Positions 9,836-20,648 of a stretch of 64,000 bases of DNA are shown piece after piece. The notes under the pieces were generated by a model. The model was not told where the DNA came from. It was given only the letters and a program-made list of their open reading frames with translations, and did no database searches. This DNA is from Chalara sp. BL73. Lineage: Eukaryota > Ascomycota > Leotiomycetes > Helotiales. Position numbers and translations under genes: made by a program. How positions within the stretch are numbered: position 1 is the stretch's first letter; each line of letters starts with the position of its first letter. The stretch spans positions 248,001 through 312,000 of the forward strand of contig CAKJVC010000124.1 in NCBI GenBank assembly GCA_918026815.1, in the 5' to 3' direction.

Positions 9836-12271
9836 TCATTTAGCAAAATGTAAGTCATAACCAAGCCATTTACGAGCGTTGACTTGTTCGACAGAGAGAC
9901 CAGGATATCCATAAGTCAATGGAAGGAAGTAGTACCACCCTCCGATGACTATGGCAACAATGACTCCCAGTGCTGCCCAAGATGTGAAGAGATTCTGGCC
10001 GGCGAGTTTCTCACGTGCCGGAAGATGCTTCTTTGGTGCCGCAGCACTCTTCTTTCCAGACTTCGCATCAACAACATCATCCACTACTGGCTCGACATTA
10101 AAGACAAACTCAAGAAGAGCGCCAGTCACAAGAGCTGAAGCAAGGTGAGCCGGGAGATAATGGTGAAGGAAGAGTTGACGACCCATGAGGTAGAATGGGA
10201 AATAGTGGGTCGCCCAGGCAAGAAAGAAGAATCCGGTTGAGTTGTAAAGACGGGATCGGGTACCTGTAGAATTAGAATTCGAATCAGCAAATCATATTGG
10301 TGGCACTTACGGGCATCCAATGCATCCACTCCACGACGGAGCGATAATTGATCAGCTGCAATAATGCCTGCATAAACAGCGAGAAGACTACTAGCGATCC
10401 ACCAGCCAAGAGGGTTGCCAAGGAAATATATCTGCTGCTTGGTATCATTCTGGGTCCAAAAGCTGACACCTCTCAAGAGAAAGGGCCACATGAATGGCTG
10501 ACTAGCATATGGATGGCTACTAGTCAGGGCGTTATTGTGGTGGAACATAGCTCTCTGAAGCTCGAACCATTTCTTCAAGAACGGCAGGCTCTTCACCTTT
10601 CGCTCTTTTTTGACCAATCGTAGGTCGCCTTCCGGGATAGAAGGGATGGAGTCAACAAACCAGATGTTGGAGCTTTGACCAAGATTCTTATTGCCGTTAA
10701 TTTCTTGTTGTTTGTATGCCCAGTCCGGAAGAGGCGAGGTGTGTGTCCACATTGCAACCTTACTGGGGTAATGTATAAGCTTGAATTGACCTTGGAGACT
10801 CTTGAACTCTTGGCTGACTTTTCCGTTCTCGATTCTGATTTCAAACAAAGTATCGTTGCGACGTTTTTCGTCAGCATCAGCTATAGATACAGTGGTAAAT
10901 TCTTGGTTAGTTGGATAGTACGGAGAAGCAACATCGTGTGAAAGTAGCATTGTATCGGTAACCACGTGTCTGAGCTGGACAACATCATTGTTCTTGACTG
11001 CACGACCCATAACATGATCATTGTTCGCCGGAATAATTTGCCAATGATTGTTTGCATCAGCGTATGGATAACCTGTGACCTGCTGACCTTGACTGGAGAC
11101 TCTGCCATCATCGTATCTCAGAGGATATCTATCGGGGTGGCTGTGAAGAAATCCGTTCGTCTCTTTGTGCTTAATCTGGATGTTGTCATAATAGTTGATG
11201 GTAACTGCGTTAGCTGCCATGATATTGTCGCTCAAGGTTTCCTGAAATTCTGGAGACATGAAGTCATCTCCAGGACCCGAGCGGTACAAAATGGCGAAGT
11301 GTACCTGGAACCAAAAGAGATAGAAGAAGAATGGGACGATGATGAGACCAAACACCCGAGCAAGAAAATGCTTGCCAAAATCGACTAAGTCCAATGCTCC
11401 TTGACGACGGTTGACATCCAAGAGATCCCATAAATCAATTGCCACTGCGGACCCAATTGTGACGAAAGCGAAGAGGCCAACATACTTGGTGGAGATAACG
11501 CAGCTGAGGGCAAATCCAGTTAGGAGCAGCCACTTCCACCACTTTCGTCCAAAAGGCTCGTGTCGAAGCTTGTAAAACTTGATATAGGCAAGCAGACTGC
11601 ATGCCATAGCGAACACGAGTGTAGCATCGAGGAGAATCAAGCGAGTTTGTCCAATGTGCGCATTATCGAAAAGGATCAAGGAAGCCGAGAGAATGCAAGC
11701 TGGCAGAGTGTATCCAGACTCCCACATAATATCAAAGACAACCGGAACCGTCAACGCACCTAGAAGCGCTGGCATTGCACGGTAAGCCACATATGGTACC
11801 TTGTTGGTGATATACGAGTCGCCAATATTTTCGAAGTGAAAGTTTCCGTCATATCCCACGAACCAGCCCATCAACGCAAAGAGGAGTTTTCCGAATGGAG
11901 GGTGTACATCGAAGAAGTATGTGCGTTCCAGATAATAGGAAGCAAACTACAAGACGTATATTAGCAACGCCCAATAATTTCTGTGCAGAGCTGAATTGTA
12001 CCTTGCCGAAGTGAACTTCATCAAAGACCACCTCATTAGGATGACTGATGCCCCAGAATCTTGTGAGAAAAGCCAAAGCCGTAATGATAGCTAGGGCGAT
12101 TCGAAAGTCCCATTCTACTCCCGCGCCTCGTCTCGCCTGGTTGGCTTTGACTAATTCATCGAGATCTGCACTGCGAGGAGCAACTATGCCAGTCGTTGAG
12201 GCGTCTTTCGACTTTGCGGGGAACACAGCATCTTTATCTTTCCGCTTTCGCACGGAGCCAGTCTGTGACAT
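9836..12271 (-). CDS. pmt4: Dolichyl-phosphate-mannose protein O-mannosyltransferase, PMT4 class
   Basis: Three exons, 12271-12002, 11946-10311 and 10263-9836, give 777 residues, normal for the family. The enzyme transfers mannose from dolichyl phosphate to Ser/Thr of secretory proteins in the ER membrane. The first luminal loop carries FDEVHFGK followed across intron 1 by FASYYLERT; Asp84 and Glu85 are the expected catalytic pair. A multi-span N-terminal region follows, then a central luminal region with the MIR repeats (DGRVSSQGQQVTGY is typical of PMT4 rather than PMT1 or PMT2), and a C-terminal multi-span domain. Intron 2 is bridged in frame (DARTRSRLYNS). All splice sites are canonical. 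The neighbours are unrelated. Class assignment to PMT4 rests on remembered family sequence patterns. Confidence 0.92.
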
Positions 12272-12941
12272 TGCGAAGTATGATCTATGGAAAAGGAAGG
12301 TGTCTGCAGAGCAAGTCAGTACGTAGCCAAGCTCGAATGGGCAAGTCGTGGGAAGCTTCAACAGTTTGCTTGGGCTTGCTGTTAACGCGCAATTGCTGGA
12401 GGACGTACAAATAAAATCAAGAAATCAACAAGAGTCAAAGAAAGAGGCAGTGTGGCATTGATCTATCTGGTTTTGAGATCAAGAGGCGAGACAATTCCAG
12501 TTGGTGGAAGTATTCTCCTTGCTGTGCGTTGGAATTTTGGTGAGGCCGCGAATACAGGTGTTCTTTTCTCGCGGCTGCGCTATTAAAGATGGGACCACAG
12601 GAAGGGAAGGCTGCGGTAGAAAAGGGGTAAATCCCAATCAAGCTTTCTCGACAGAAAATTGAATTGAATTCTTCAGTGAAACATTCGATAGAACAGTAAA
12701 CATTTCAATTGACCGATTGTAGCTATTTTTTTGAATTCAGACGACAGTCAAAATGCTGTTGCTTTCCATCCACCAAGAATGTAGTCATGTGATCACGCCT
12801 GAAAGATTCTTGGCGAGGCTTGGCTCTGTTATCTCATTCAGCCTCGATATCGTTTACTTCAGACATGCAATACAACGTTTATCTTCCATTCAGCACCTGG
12901 GAATCGGACGCCCTTTGATTGGTGTAGTCACCGGACATACA
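12272..12941. other. Divergent intergenic/promoter region
   Basis: The stretch lies between the PMT4 start and the RidA-like gene read the other way, so both promoters are expected here. It is mildly AT-rich. The frame of the RidA-like first exon stays open back to 12753, so that gene could start further upstream than annotated. Confidence 0.4.
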
Positions 12942-13667
12942 ATGTCCAATATCGTTAGATTTGTGCCAATGGCATCAATACGGTGCTATAAAGGCGCATC
13001 AGCACGACTTAGTTCAATTCAGGCCAAGAGAATGTTCACTCGATCTCAAATATGCCTAGGTGAACATCATTCCAATGGAAATCCTACGTGGGGCCCGGTG
13101 TGGAGTGATAAAGCAATGTCCCGTTAGTAGCTAGTCCGTTATTGAGATAAAAAAAAACTAACTAACCCATTTACTAGCCGTTGGGCCATATGTAAGAATT
13201 CAGCATCTGCCAGAACTGATCATCTGCTGAGCGGCAATTTTCAAGTCTCAAGCTTTCAAAACTACGCACGCAATCTACTGTTCAGGCCAACTGCCTGCAG
13301 ATTCTCAAGGAAAGCTCGTAGAAGGAAGCACACAAGAGAAGACAGCTGCCTGTCTCCGAGCCCTGTCCGCAATCCTTACGGCAGCCGGCTCCTCGCTCGA
13401 ACGCATTGTCAAGGTGCAGATCTTCCTGACTGACATGAAAGACTTTTCAGACATGAACGCGGAGTATGGGAAATGGATTAAGCATCGCCCTGCAAGAGTT
13501 AGTCTGTTTCGCGCGCAGTTATTCCTGAGACATCCTTCAACCATTGTGGTTTCCTAACTTTGGAATAGAGTTGCGTTGCAGTTAAGGAGCTTCCAAAAGG
13601 AGTTAATATTGAGATTGAATGTGTTGCTCTTCCTGGGCCAGACCCTACAAACCACGTCAAACAGTAG
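12942..13667 (+). CDS. RidA/YjgF family protein, probably mitochondrial (Mmf1-like)
   Basis: Four exons, 12942-13122, 13178-13191 (only 14 nt), 13246-13497 and 13569-13667, give 181 residues. The family hydrolyses reactive enamine/imine intermediates made by PLP enzymes, releasing ammonia and 2-keto acids. Core motifs are PVGPYSQAFK (split over the first three exons), IYCSGQLPA, the LERIVKVQIFLTDM strand-helix region and KHRPARSCVAVKELPKG, whose Arg after PA is the conserved substrate-binding Arg. The first ~45 residues are rich in Arg, Ser and Ala with almost no acidic residues, as in mitochondrial presequences. The exact Met is uncertain (12942, 12969 and 13032 are all in frame). The 3' introns use an AAG and a TAG acceptor. 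Phases close exactly to the TAG at 13665-13667. Confidence 0.8.
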
Positions 13668-14329
13668 TGCCTGAAGCCTTCTCTTGACTCAGAGGGAAAA
13701 GGCACTTAGAAATGTAAGGCTCCAGTTGGTGACTCTGTCGAAGAGAAGCAACATTTTAGATTTTTGCTAAACATGTTATCTCGAGAGTCTATATTTCTGG
13801 TGCTGCAGTATGGATGCTGGCCTGCACCCACCATAGATGTATCGAGTCTATGCCACAGTTAAGTTTCAGCAAGGCTCCTCATAACTCGCTTTACAAGTCG
13901 ATTCTTCGGAACTATGATTGGGCTTGGATATATTTGCCAGTGCTATCGAAGATATTCGATGATGCAGTCTGTCCAAGTGCCTAAGCAGATAGCCATAGTT
14001 TCCGTGTCTATGAATCCGAGTCATGCCATCCTTTCAATCGCCGTTTGAGTCGTGAAATCAAGCTGTCTCGAGATTAACCGAATGTTCACACCAGAACATA
14101 TATCTAATTTCGATGTGTTGTTTGATTCTTTCATCCTTTTGCGTTCTACCTACAAACTTTATTTTCTTTAGATTTGTCGCATCACTTTTAGCGATATCTT
14201 GATCTATGATTCCCTTCTATGCCTCCCAAACAGTGATACTTACTTTGAGGAACCAGCAACAAACGTCGCTACCAACCGGCTACCAGATCAAACAAATCTA
14301 ACGCAGTTGCGTCTCATCTATCACATCCC
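13668..14329. other. Intergenic between convergent genes
   Basis: The 3' flanks of the RidA-like and galactonate dehydratase-like genes meet here. There is one short plus-strand frame (from 14199) that overlaps the end of the dehydratase and is antisense to it. Nothing else is seen. Confidence 0.5.
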
Positions 14330-15674
14330 TCACCACTCCCTTAACTCGCCTCCAGGTCCCACAAAACTTGGACTAACCCATGGGACCGCACCTTTTGAAG
14401 CCTTCCTAACCCATTCCTCATCAACCTCAATACCCAACCCCGGCCCTTCCATCAACTTGATAAATCCATCCTTCACATTCCACACTTCAGGATTCTTGGA
14501 ATAACTTGTAAGGTCCGCAGCGCCTTCATTATAATGAATCCCCAAGCTCATCTCCTGAACGCCAAAGTTACCTAAAGAAGCATCAACCTGTACACATGCC
14601 GCTAATGCAATAGGGCCCAGTGGACAATGCGGTGCAATTGCCACATCATATGTTTCCGCCATATTCGCTATCCTTTTAAGCTCGGAGATGCCGCCGACAT
14701 GACACACATCCGGCTGCAGGATGTCAACTGCGTTGGCCTCGAGGAAGGGACGAACACCCCAGCGAGAATGTAGACGCTCGCCTAAAGCGATTGGGATCGA
14801 GGTTTGCTGGGACAGAGCGGTTATGCCGCCAATACTCTCAGATAACAGAGGCTCCTCGATAAAGAGCGGTTGATGCGGTTCTAGTAGATGTGCAAGTTGT
14901 TTAGCCATTGGTTTATGAACACGCCCATGAAAATCGATTCCAGCATCCATGCCCAGCGCTTTCACCGTTTTCAATCTCTCTACACAGCTTTGAAGAGCCG
15001 ATGGGGTGTCGAGCCAGCCAATGTCTTCAGTGGCATTCATTTTCACGGCTTTAAAGCCTTGGGCTTGGCGTCCTTTGCTACGCCGATTGAGCCTGAAAAC
15101 CATGTCAGGAGAAGTAGGAAACTTACGCTTGAATCTCAACATCATCAGGTCGGTCGCCGCCTATCCACGCATACACTTTGATCTTATCCCTTACCTTTCC
15201 ACCCAGCAGCTCATAGATCGGCACTCCCAGTTTCCTCGCTTTCAAATCCCACAACGCAATATCTATCTTCTTTCATCAGCACTTTCTACTTCTCCGTTCA
15301 TCAATCAACAGAACTCACCCCAGACAACGCACTCATCAACACCGGTCCACCCCTATAAAATCCTCCTCGGTACAATAACTGCCATACCTGTTCAATCGCG
15401 CTAATTTTCACATGAAATCAGCATTCCCTCCTCATTTTATCTCTTCCCTCCACATGACCCCAACCACCACCGTCCAAAATCCGAAAGAAGCAACATACCC
15501 AGCATCGACCCCCAAAATCCTACCCACAAACGCATCCAACGCCCCCTCAACCGCCTGTGTATGCCCCTCCAAACTCGCCTCGCCCCACCCCACGTTCCCC
15601 TCCTCATCCGTAATCTTCACGAACAGCCATCTCGGCGGGACGCGGAAATACTCCAATTGCTTTATAGGCGCCAT
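14330..15674 (-). CDS. D-galactonate dehydratase-like enolase-superfamily enzyme
   Basis: Four exons, 15674-15499, 15400-15319, 15266-15127 and 15092-14330, give 386 residues, close to the length of bacterial DgoD. Members dehydrate acid sugars to 2-keto-3-deoxy acids. The N-terminal capping domain begins with [13 protein letters not shown] and contains [17 protein letters not shown]. The barrel domain has the metal ligands in the expected order: Asp in [10 protein letters not shown], Glu in FIEEPLL and Glu in [10 protein letters not shown]. The catalytic His residues are in DFHGR and in [10 protein letters not shown]. The C-terminus ends in GGELREW, as in DgoD. All introns are 50-100 nt with GT-AG ends. 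Substrate is not certain: galactonate is inferred from similarity, and related acid sugars are possible. Confidence 0.85.
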
Positions 15675-16235
15675 GCTTTCTCTCTCTCCGTCTAATGTTT
15701 AACGTTCGTATAAAGTACAATCACGCAGAAAAGAGAAAAAATGATAAAGAAAATCCGGTTTCGGAGCGTGAACGGGGGTGCCGGAGGGGATGCTCTGGTG
15801 TTAAACTTTTGTGTGCTCTGTGGAAAATCAAGTTGACGGGGATGTCGGAGTGCGAGGAGGAGTGGGGGATGCGGAGCGGGACGGGATGACGCATCTGGGG
15901 ACTTCGGGGAGAGATGTGCCGAGCCGAGGAAGCGAGAATGTTATGTAGGGCTACTGGGGTAAGAAATGTTTCAATTTTCCTTCTGGCCCAAGTTTTGGGA
16001 AGCCTTCTGGATACGCTTATGACGTTGCTATTACGACAGGTAAAGTCACCTGGAAAATCTTTTGCTGTATTTAAGCTCACGGTAGATTGCTTTGAATGGA
16101 TGTGAACTAGTCTAGATAACTCAGCAGCGTACTCAAGGTTTTGTCCTTGCTCAAAAGTAAAGTAAAATTGATTTCTCAAGTATTCTTGACTTCCCGATAC
16201 AATAGTAGCTATGTTCCCGCTTTCACAGTCGCAGC
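15675..16235. other. Intergenic, no gene seen
   Basis: This short spacer lies upstream of the dehydratase and downstream of the GH5 gene. The minus-strand frame at 15721-16239 is open by chance and has no family features. Confidence 0.5.
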
Positions 16236-17723
16236 TCATAGCGCAAGTGTCTCTTGAACCATAGGCTTAATCACATCTTCGATTCCATCTGGATCTCTCC
16301 ACGCAGACCAATCATGATTTAAAAGACCTGTGCATAATTGTCAATGAGAAGCTCACTTCGAAAAGGGGAAACTTACCCCAGGTTTCATCGCTGTTTACCA
16401 CACCTTCTCTGATGTAGTAGCTACCAGCCAACACCCAAACCATCCAGCCTCCATTGATCTGCCCAAGGTAGTCTTTCAAGCATATCGAGTAGACGCTCGC
16501 ATATGCGGCCGCTAGAAATCCCACAATCAGCTTCCAAACCAATACCCTTCACATTTCCTCTGCCTTTGTAGACAATAAAATATAACTCACCGGTCTGCGC
16601 ATGCCCAAACTCCGTCAACAGAACAGGGAAAACATTCTTCACGGCTGGATCTGTTGCGTTCATGCCATTATAGCCTCCATTATACAAGCTTCCCCTGATA
16701 TTCGCACAGTTCGTGCTCGTCGTTGCGTAATTGTGCAATTCCAATACCAGTTTGTCTGCATAAGCGAACGAGGATTTCGAGAACGTGGTGCCGCTACCTA
16801 GGTTGGCACCAGTAGTGATAGGTGCCAGGGTAGTGTCGAAGCCAAGGCCAGAGAGGTAGATGAGAACGTCCGGATTAGCAGCATTGATACCGTCCATGGC
16901 TGGGACGACGTTCTTGTACCATGTCTCCCAGTTGTACGTGGGGAGGATAGCTGGGTTGTTATCCGGAGAGCGAAGCTCGTTGCGCAAAGCGACGCTCACA
17001 AGACTGCCCCAGTTTTTCCCCTATCTTTTTGTGAGTGTCTTCTTTACCGGCCCCAAAATATTGAACACATACTCTTGCAGCCAGGAAGTTCAAACCTCTC
17101 TTCCATTTCTCTACATCAAAATACCTATCTCCAAACCAGGCGTTCCCGTCCTGGGTATTACAGCACCAGTATGCTTGTGACATGTGGTTATCAAGATGTA
17201 CATAAATCTCTTGCTTCACTGCTTCAGCGGCAATGGCATCAAATACCTACAATGTTTCAGTTCGATTCCCGTTAATATAGAAGCCTAGACCTACTTGTAA
17301 CCTCGTTGTTCCGTCATTGAACTCTGGGTTTTTCGCCACCACTTGATTCCAAAGTGCTGTCCCATTTGCTGCTCCGAAAACATTGGTAAACGCAGTCAAA
17401 ACAGGGACATCCACCTCCCCATTTGCAAAATATTCATCTACCATTTGAGTTGCATACGTAAGGCGGATGGTATTCATGCCTAGCTCCTTGACTTTACCAA
17501 GGATATTCGCGATTGAGGAGTACTGAAGGCCTTCGGGAATCGCAGTATCAGCTGCGCCGGGCCAATTGACTCCTACCAATGTCACTGTTTCTCCTAGGGA
17601 GTTTTTAATCCATCGACCCTCCGTCGTGAATGGCGCATAGGGCCAGGCATTTTGTCTGCGAGGCAGAGCTTGGGATAGAGAAAGGAAGGGAATAAGGCAA
17701 GCAAGAATCCGTATCGAAAGCAT
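16236..17723 (-). CDS. Secreted glycoside hydrolase family 5 enzyme
   Basis: Five exons, 17723-17295, 17246-17073, 17020-16591, 16511-16377 and 16327-16236, give 419 residues. The N-terminus is a signal peptide (MLSIRILACLIPFLSLSQA) followed by PRR, a plausible processing site. The fold begins with VTLVGVNWPG. The general acid is Glu216 in VALRNELR, and the nucleophile is Glu338 in LLTEFGHAQ; both GH5 catalytic glutamates are present. Other family landmarks are the VHLDNHMS loop and WVLAGSYYIREG near the end. The usual NEP is NEL here, which occurs in some fungal subgroups. The enzyme should act outside the cell on a beta-glucan, mannan or similar polymer; the substrate cannot be read from sequence. 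All five joins keep phase. Confidence 0.87.
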
Positions 17724-18381
17724 GATGGCGTATCAAAAATCTTTGGAGGTGCTGCCAAACGTTCTCCATCGGTTTGGCAGGAATAGCAAGTATTCATATA
17801 AGCAGTTACCTCCTCCTCCTGCTCGGACATTGTTTGTTCAAAGCTAATCAACATTGTCCCCCTCATGCACCTCGGCTGACGCACTTAGCCACGCTACTGG
17901 ATGCGTTCCTGAGCCGGATAAGTGAGCTTTGAGCATGACCGTTCTTCGTATATCAGCCGCCGATCTCAGATACCTTCCTGATCGGCCACGAGGGTAGGAT
18001 GGGCCAGCCTTGGGATCCCGTGATATCGACTTCCGCTTCCCCCTATTGCCCCACTTCTTGTCAACCGCACCAATCACTATCTGCCTAACTGCCGGCATAT
18101 AGAATGGGAAAATACATAACCCGAAAGATATTCCGTGTATGTCTGGGCTCATCGCCAGAAAAGAAAACTAAAAAGTAAGCTCAGACTCTTGGAATTCCGG
18201 AGTTGAGTTCCAAGATTGCTGGGCTGTTAAGCTGTGGCACTGAATGATGATAATCCAAGAGCAGGAATAAGCGATAGAAAATTGACAGACGGGTCTTGGA
18301 ACGATCCAGTCCAGCGTAGGTTTATTGAGATTCTTGAATTTTTCTTTCCTAAAAGATATTGCCTTGAGTAGTGCTCATATC
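17724..18381. other. Intergenic, no gene seen
   Basis: This is the upstream region of the GH5 gene and the 3' flank of the transcription-factor relic. Minus-strand frames at 17594-18152 have no convincing features. Confidence 0.45.
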
Positions 18382-19713
18382 TCATCTCTGGTTTGTGTTG
18401 GGTTCGTTTTCAATTCTCTTCTTCCATATATCCTGCAGCCTTCCAGCACAAACGGCTATCTTTATCGCTTGCCATTCTTCCCATCCCATCGCAATCGATG
18501 CATCAATCACACTCTCTATATCAACCTCAAGCTTCCCCTCATTCCCCTTAGCATGGTGTACATCGTTAGGCGGGGCGAAGCACAGAGCGGAGAGTAGCGA
18601 GAGCAATGATCGGATCAGATTGATTACCAGAGTCTTCCATTCCTATGCTCGAAGAAGATTTCGAAAACTCACATTGGCTAGCGATTGAAAAAGCCAATTT
18701 CTGGAGTGCGTGAAAGATATCTGATATAGTTAAACGCAAGCCAGAGCCCGATGGTAGCCCTGGCAATATCTTGGAAGAGACGCCAGAAGGATCGGAAGAT
18801 AGCTGGGTGTACATCCTGGGATGGGAAAACGAACCGCCTTTTGGCAGCCAGATGACAAGAGCCCGAATAATCAAACCTATTTCAATAAGCTGTGATATCG
18901 CCTAAGAAAATTGATGAGATGTACCATGAAACAGTAGAATACCGAGTTGGATTAGATACTTGAAAAGAATGTAATCCGCCATGAATCTTGATCATCGAAG
19001 CAAGGCCACCCATGTGAATATTGAAGTCTTCAGGAGATCCAAACAACAGCTAAAAGAAACGTTAGCTCAACGAGGTTTAGTAGACGCAACGGATGGCCGA
19101 ACCTCATAGCCAATGAAAAGTGCCAGCGCGGCGAGTGTTTCATCGGGTGGTCACTTTTTTGTTCGCACAAGATCCTTTCCCACAAGCTCCATACCTTTCC
19201 GCGGAGCATATCGCATCAGGTGAACATTAGTATCCGTGAAGTGCGGCAATATAATTTGCCGCAGCTGACAGAATAATATGAAAGTGCGAAGTGGAAGACA
19301 ATGCATGGGCAATAGAGAGCGCCTTGACTGGTTGAAAGTTGGCATTCTTATCTCACCTAAACGATTTCGAGATTAGCACATTGGATCCAAAAGAAGTAAT
19401 AACAACCAAACAAACTTCTGGATAGATTGGAAATTACTGCAGAACTTACCTAAAGCTAAGTGGCACAATCCCAAAAAGAACTAGGGTAAACTTCAGTGTC
19501 CTATGTGGCTAAGCTCAGTCGAAGCATATAGTGATCTAATAAAGCCCATGTCCCTGGATCCAAATTAACGGGCATGCTGTCAAACGTATCTGTCCTCCAA
19601 GGTGCAGTAGTAAGATAACGCTCCATGCGCAAAATACTAATTTTACTTGACCCATTCTCGGCAATGCTCCTTAAGTTATTAGAGATATCTAACCAAAGTA
19701 GTTCGCCTCGCAC
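18382..19713 (-). pseudogene. Decayed Fungal_trans_2-type transcription factor
   Basis: Pieces of the C-terminal regulatory domain of a fungal zinc-cluster-type factor appear in order on the minus strand, in different frames. They include DTFDSMPVNLDPGTWALLDHY (19.6 kb), SSTSHFHIILSAAANYIAAL (19.25 kb), PPDETLAALALFIGYE (19.1 kb), FGSPEDFNIHMGGLASMIKI (19.03 kb) and AMGWEEWQAIKIA (18.45 kb). Some gaps still look like introns, for example an acceptor TTTTAG before LLFGSPEDF. However, the frame breaks between the AALHG and DTNVHLM segments, there is a TGA inside the 19.15-kb piece just before PPDETL, and the last join (near 18.65 kb) is out of phase. No Zn2Cys6 motif was found upstream to about 20.1 kb. 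I infer a pseudogene or a truncated relic; sequencing error cannot be excluded. Confidence 0.6.
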
Positions 19714-20648
19714 AGAGTTTTTATTTCGACCAATTTATCCTTAGTCAGGGCCTTGATCTGCATGGCCTTCTCTGCTCTTTCTCTCCTGAAGCCGCGTGTA
19801 GCGTGGGCTCTTGCTCATTTCCAAGCATTTGCATCGCCATGTGTGATCCGCTCAAACGCAGGAGGACTCGTAACGAAAGCTTTTAATGATGGCATTCTAG
19901 CATTGCCATAAGCGTATCCGAAGCTATTAACAGTTTATCAATAATCTATCATATGCTCTAATTTTAGACAGCGAATTAGCAAGCAATCAACCCAACCAAA
20001 TAAGTTAGCCTGAAAAAGGTCGGCTGCATACCTCTCAGTTGATATCCTTCCATCCGTCCATGGAATCTCTCGAAGATTTGCGTTGGAGCATTTCACAATG
20101 GCCAACTTCCAGGATGGGAGAGCAGTCATGTTCTAAATGTTTGTCAACTACTATACTGCTTCGGGTATTTTGTGGGAGATGTAATGACGCAACAGGCTAT
20201 GGGGTACCATGGGAAATGTGGGATGAGGCCGAACGGCGAATGTTCTGTAAGCGCTAGACTTGATCGATGAGCGTACACAATGGTGTTAGTAATCAACTTT
20301 GCAACTGTAACGCCCTTATATTCACCAACTCGAAAGTCCTGTGCAGTGCTTGAGCAGGGTTGAAGCATATCTTTTCAACAGCCCGAGCTATGCCATGGGT
20401 ATAATTTACTGTATAGTGCTGAGACTACGCTACTACGCTGTACCCAGTTAGCCATCCGAGCTTCTTTTAATACAGTGCATTCTTGACTTAAGGCACCAAC
20501 GAGATACCTCGCTGCTTGACGAGAAATCTCTCATGCATAGAATAATTAACTAGTATGATAAAGGCAACAAAGGCATATCATGAAAATTTGAGAATAAGGC
20601 AGTGTTTTCTAATGAAGGAAGAAAGAATCAATTTCGATCTGCTGGTAG
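19714..20648. other. Intergenic or relic DNA
   Basis: The N-terminal half of the adjacent decayed factor would be expected here on the minus strand, but no zinc-cluster Cys pattern is seen. The short frames on both strands are unremarkable. Confidence 0.4.
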
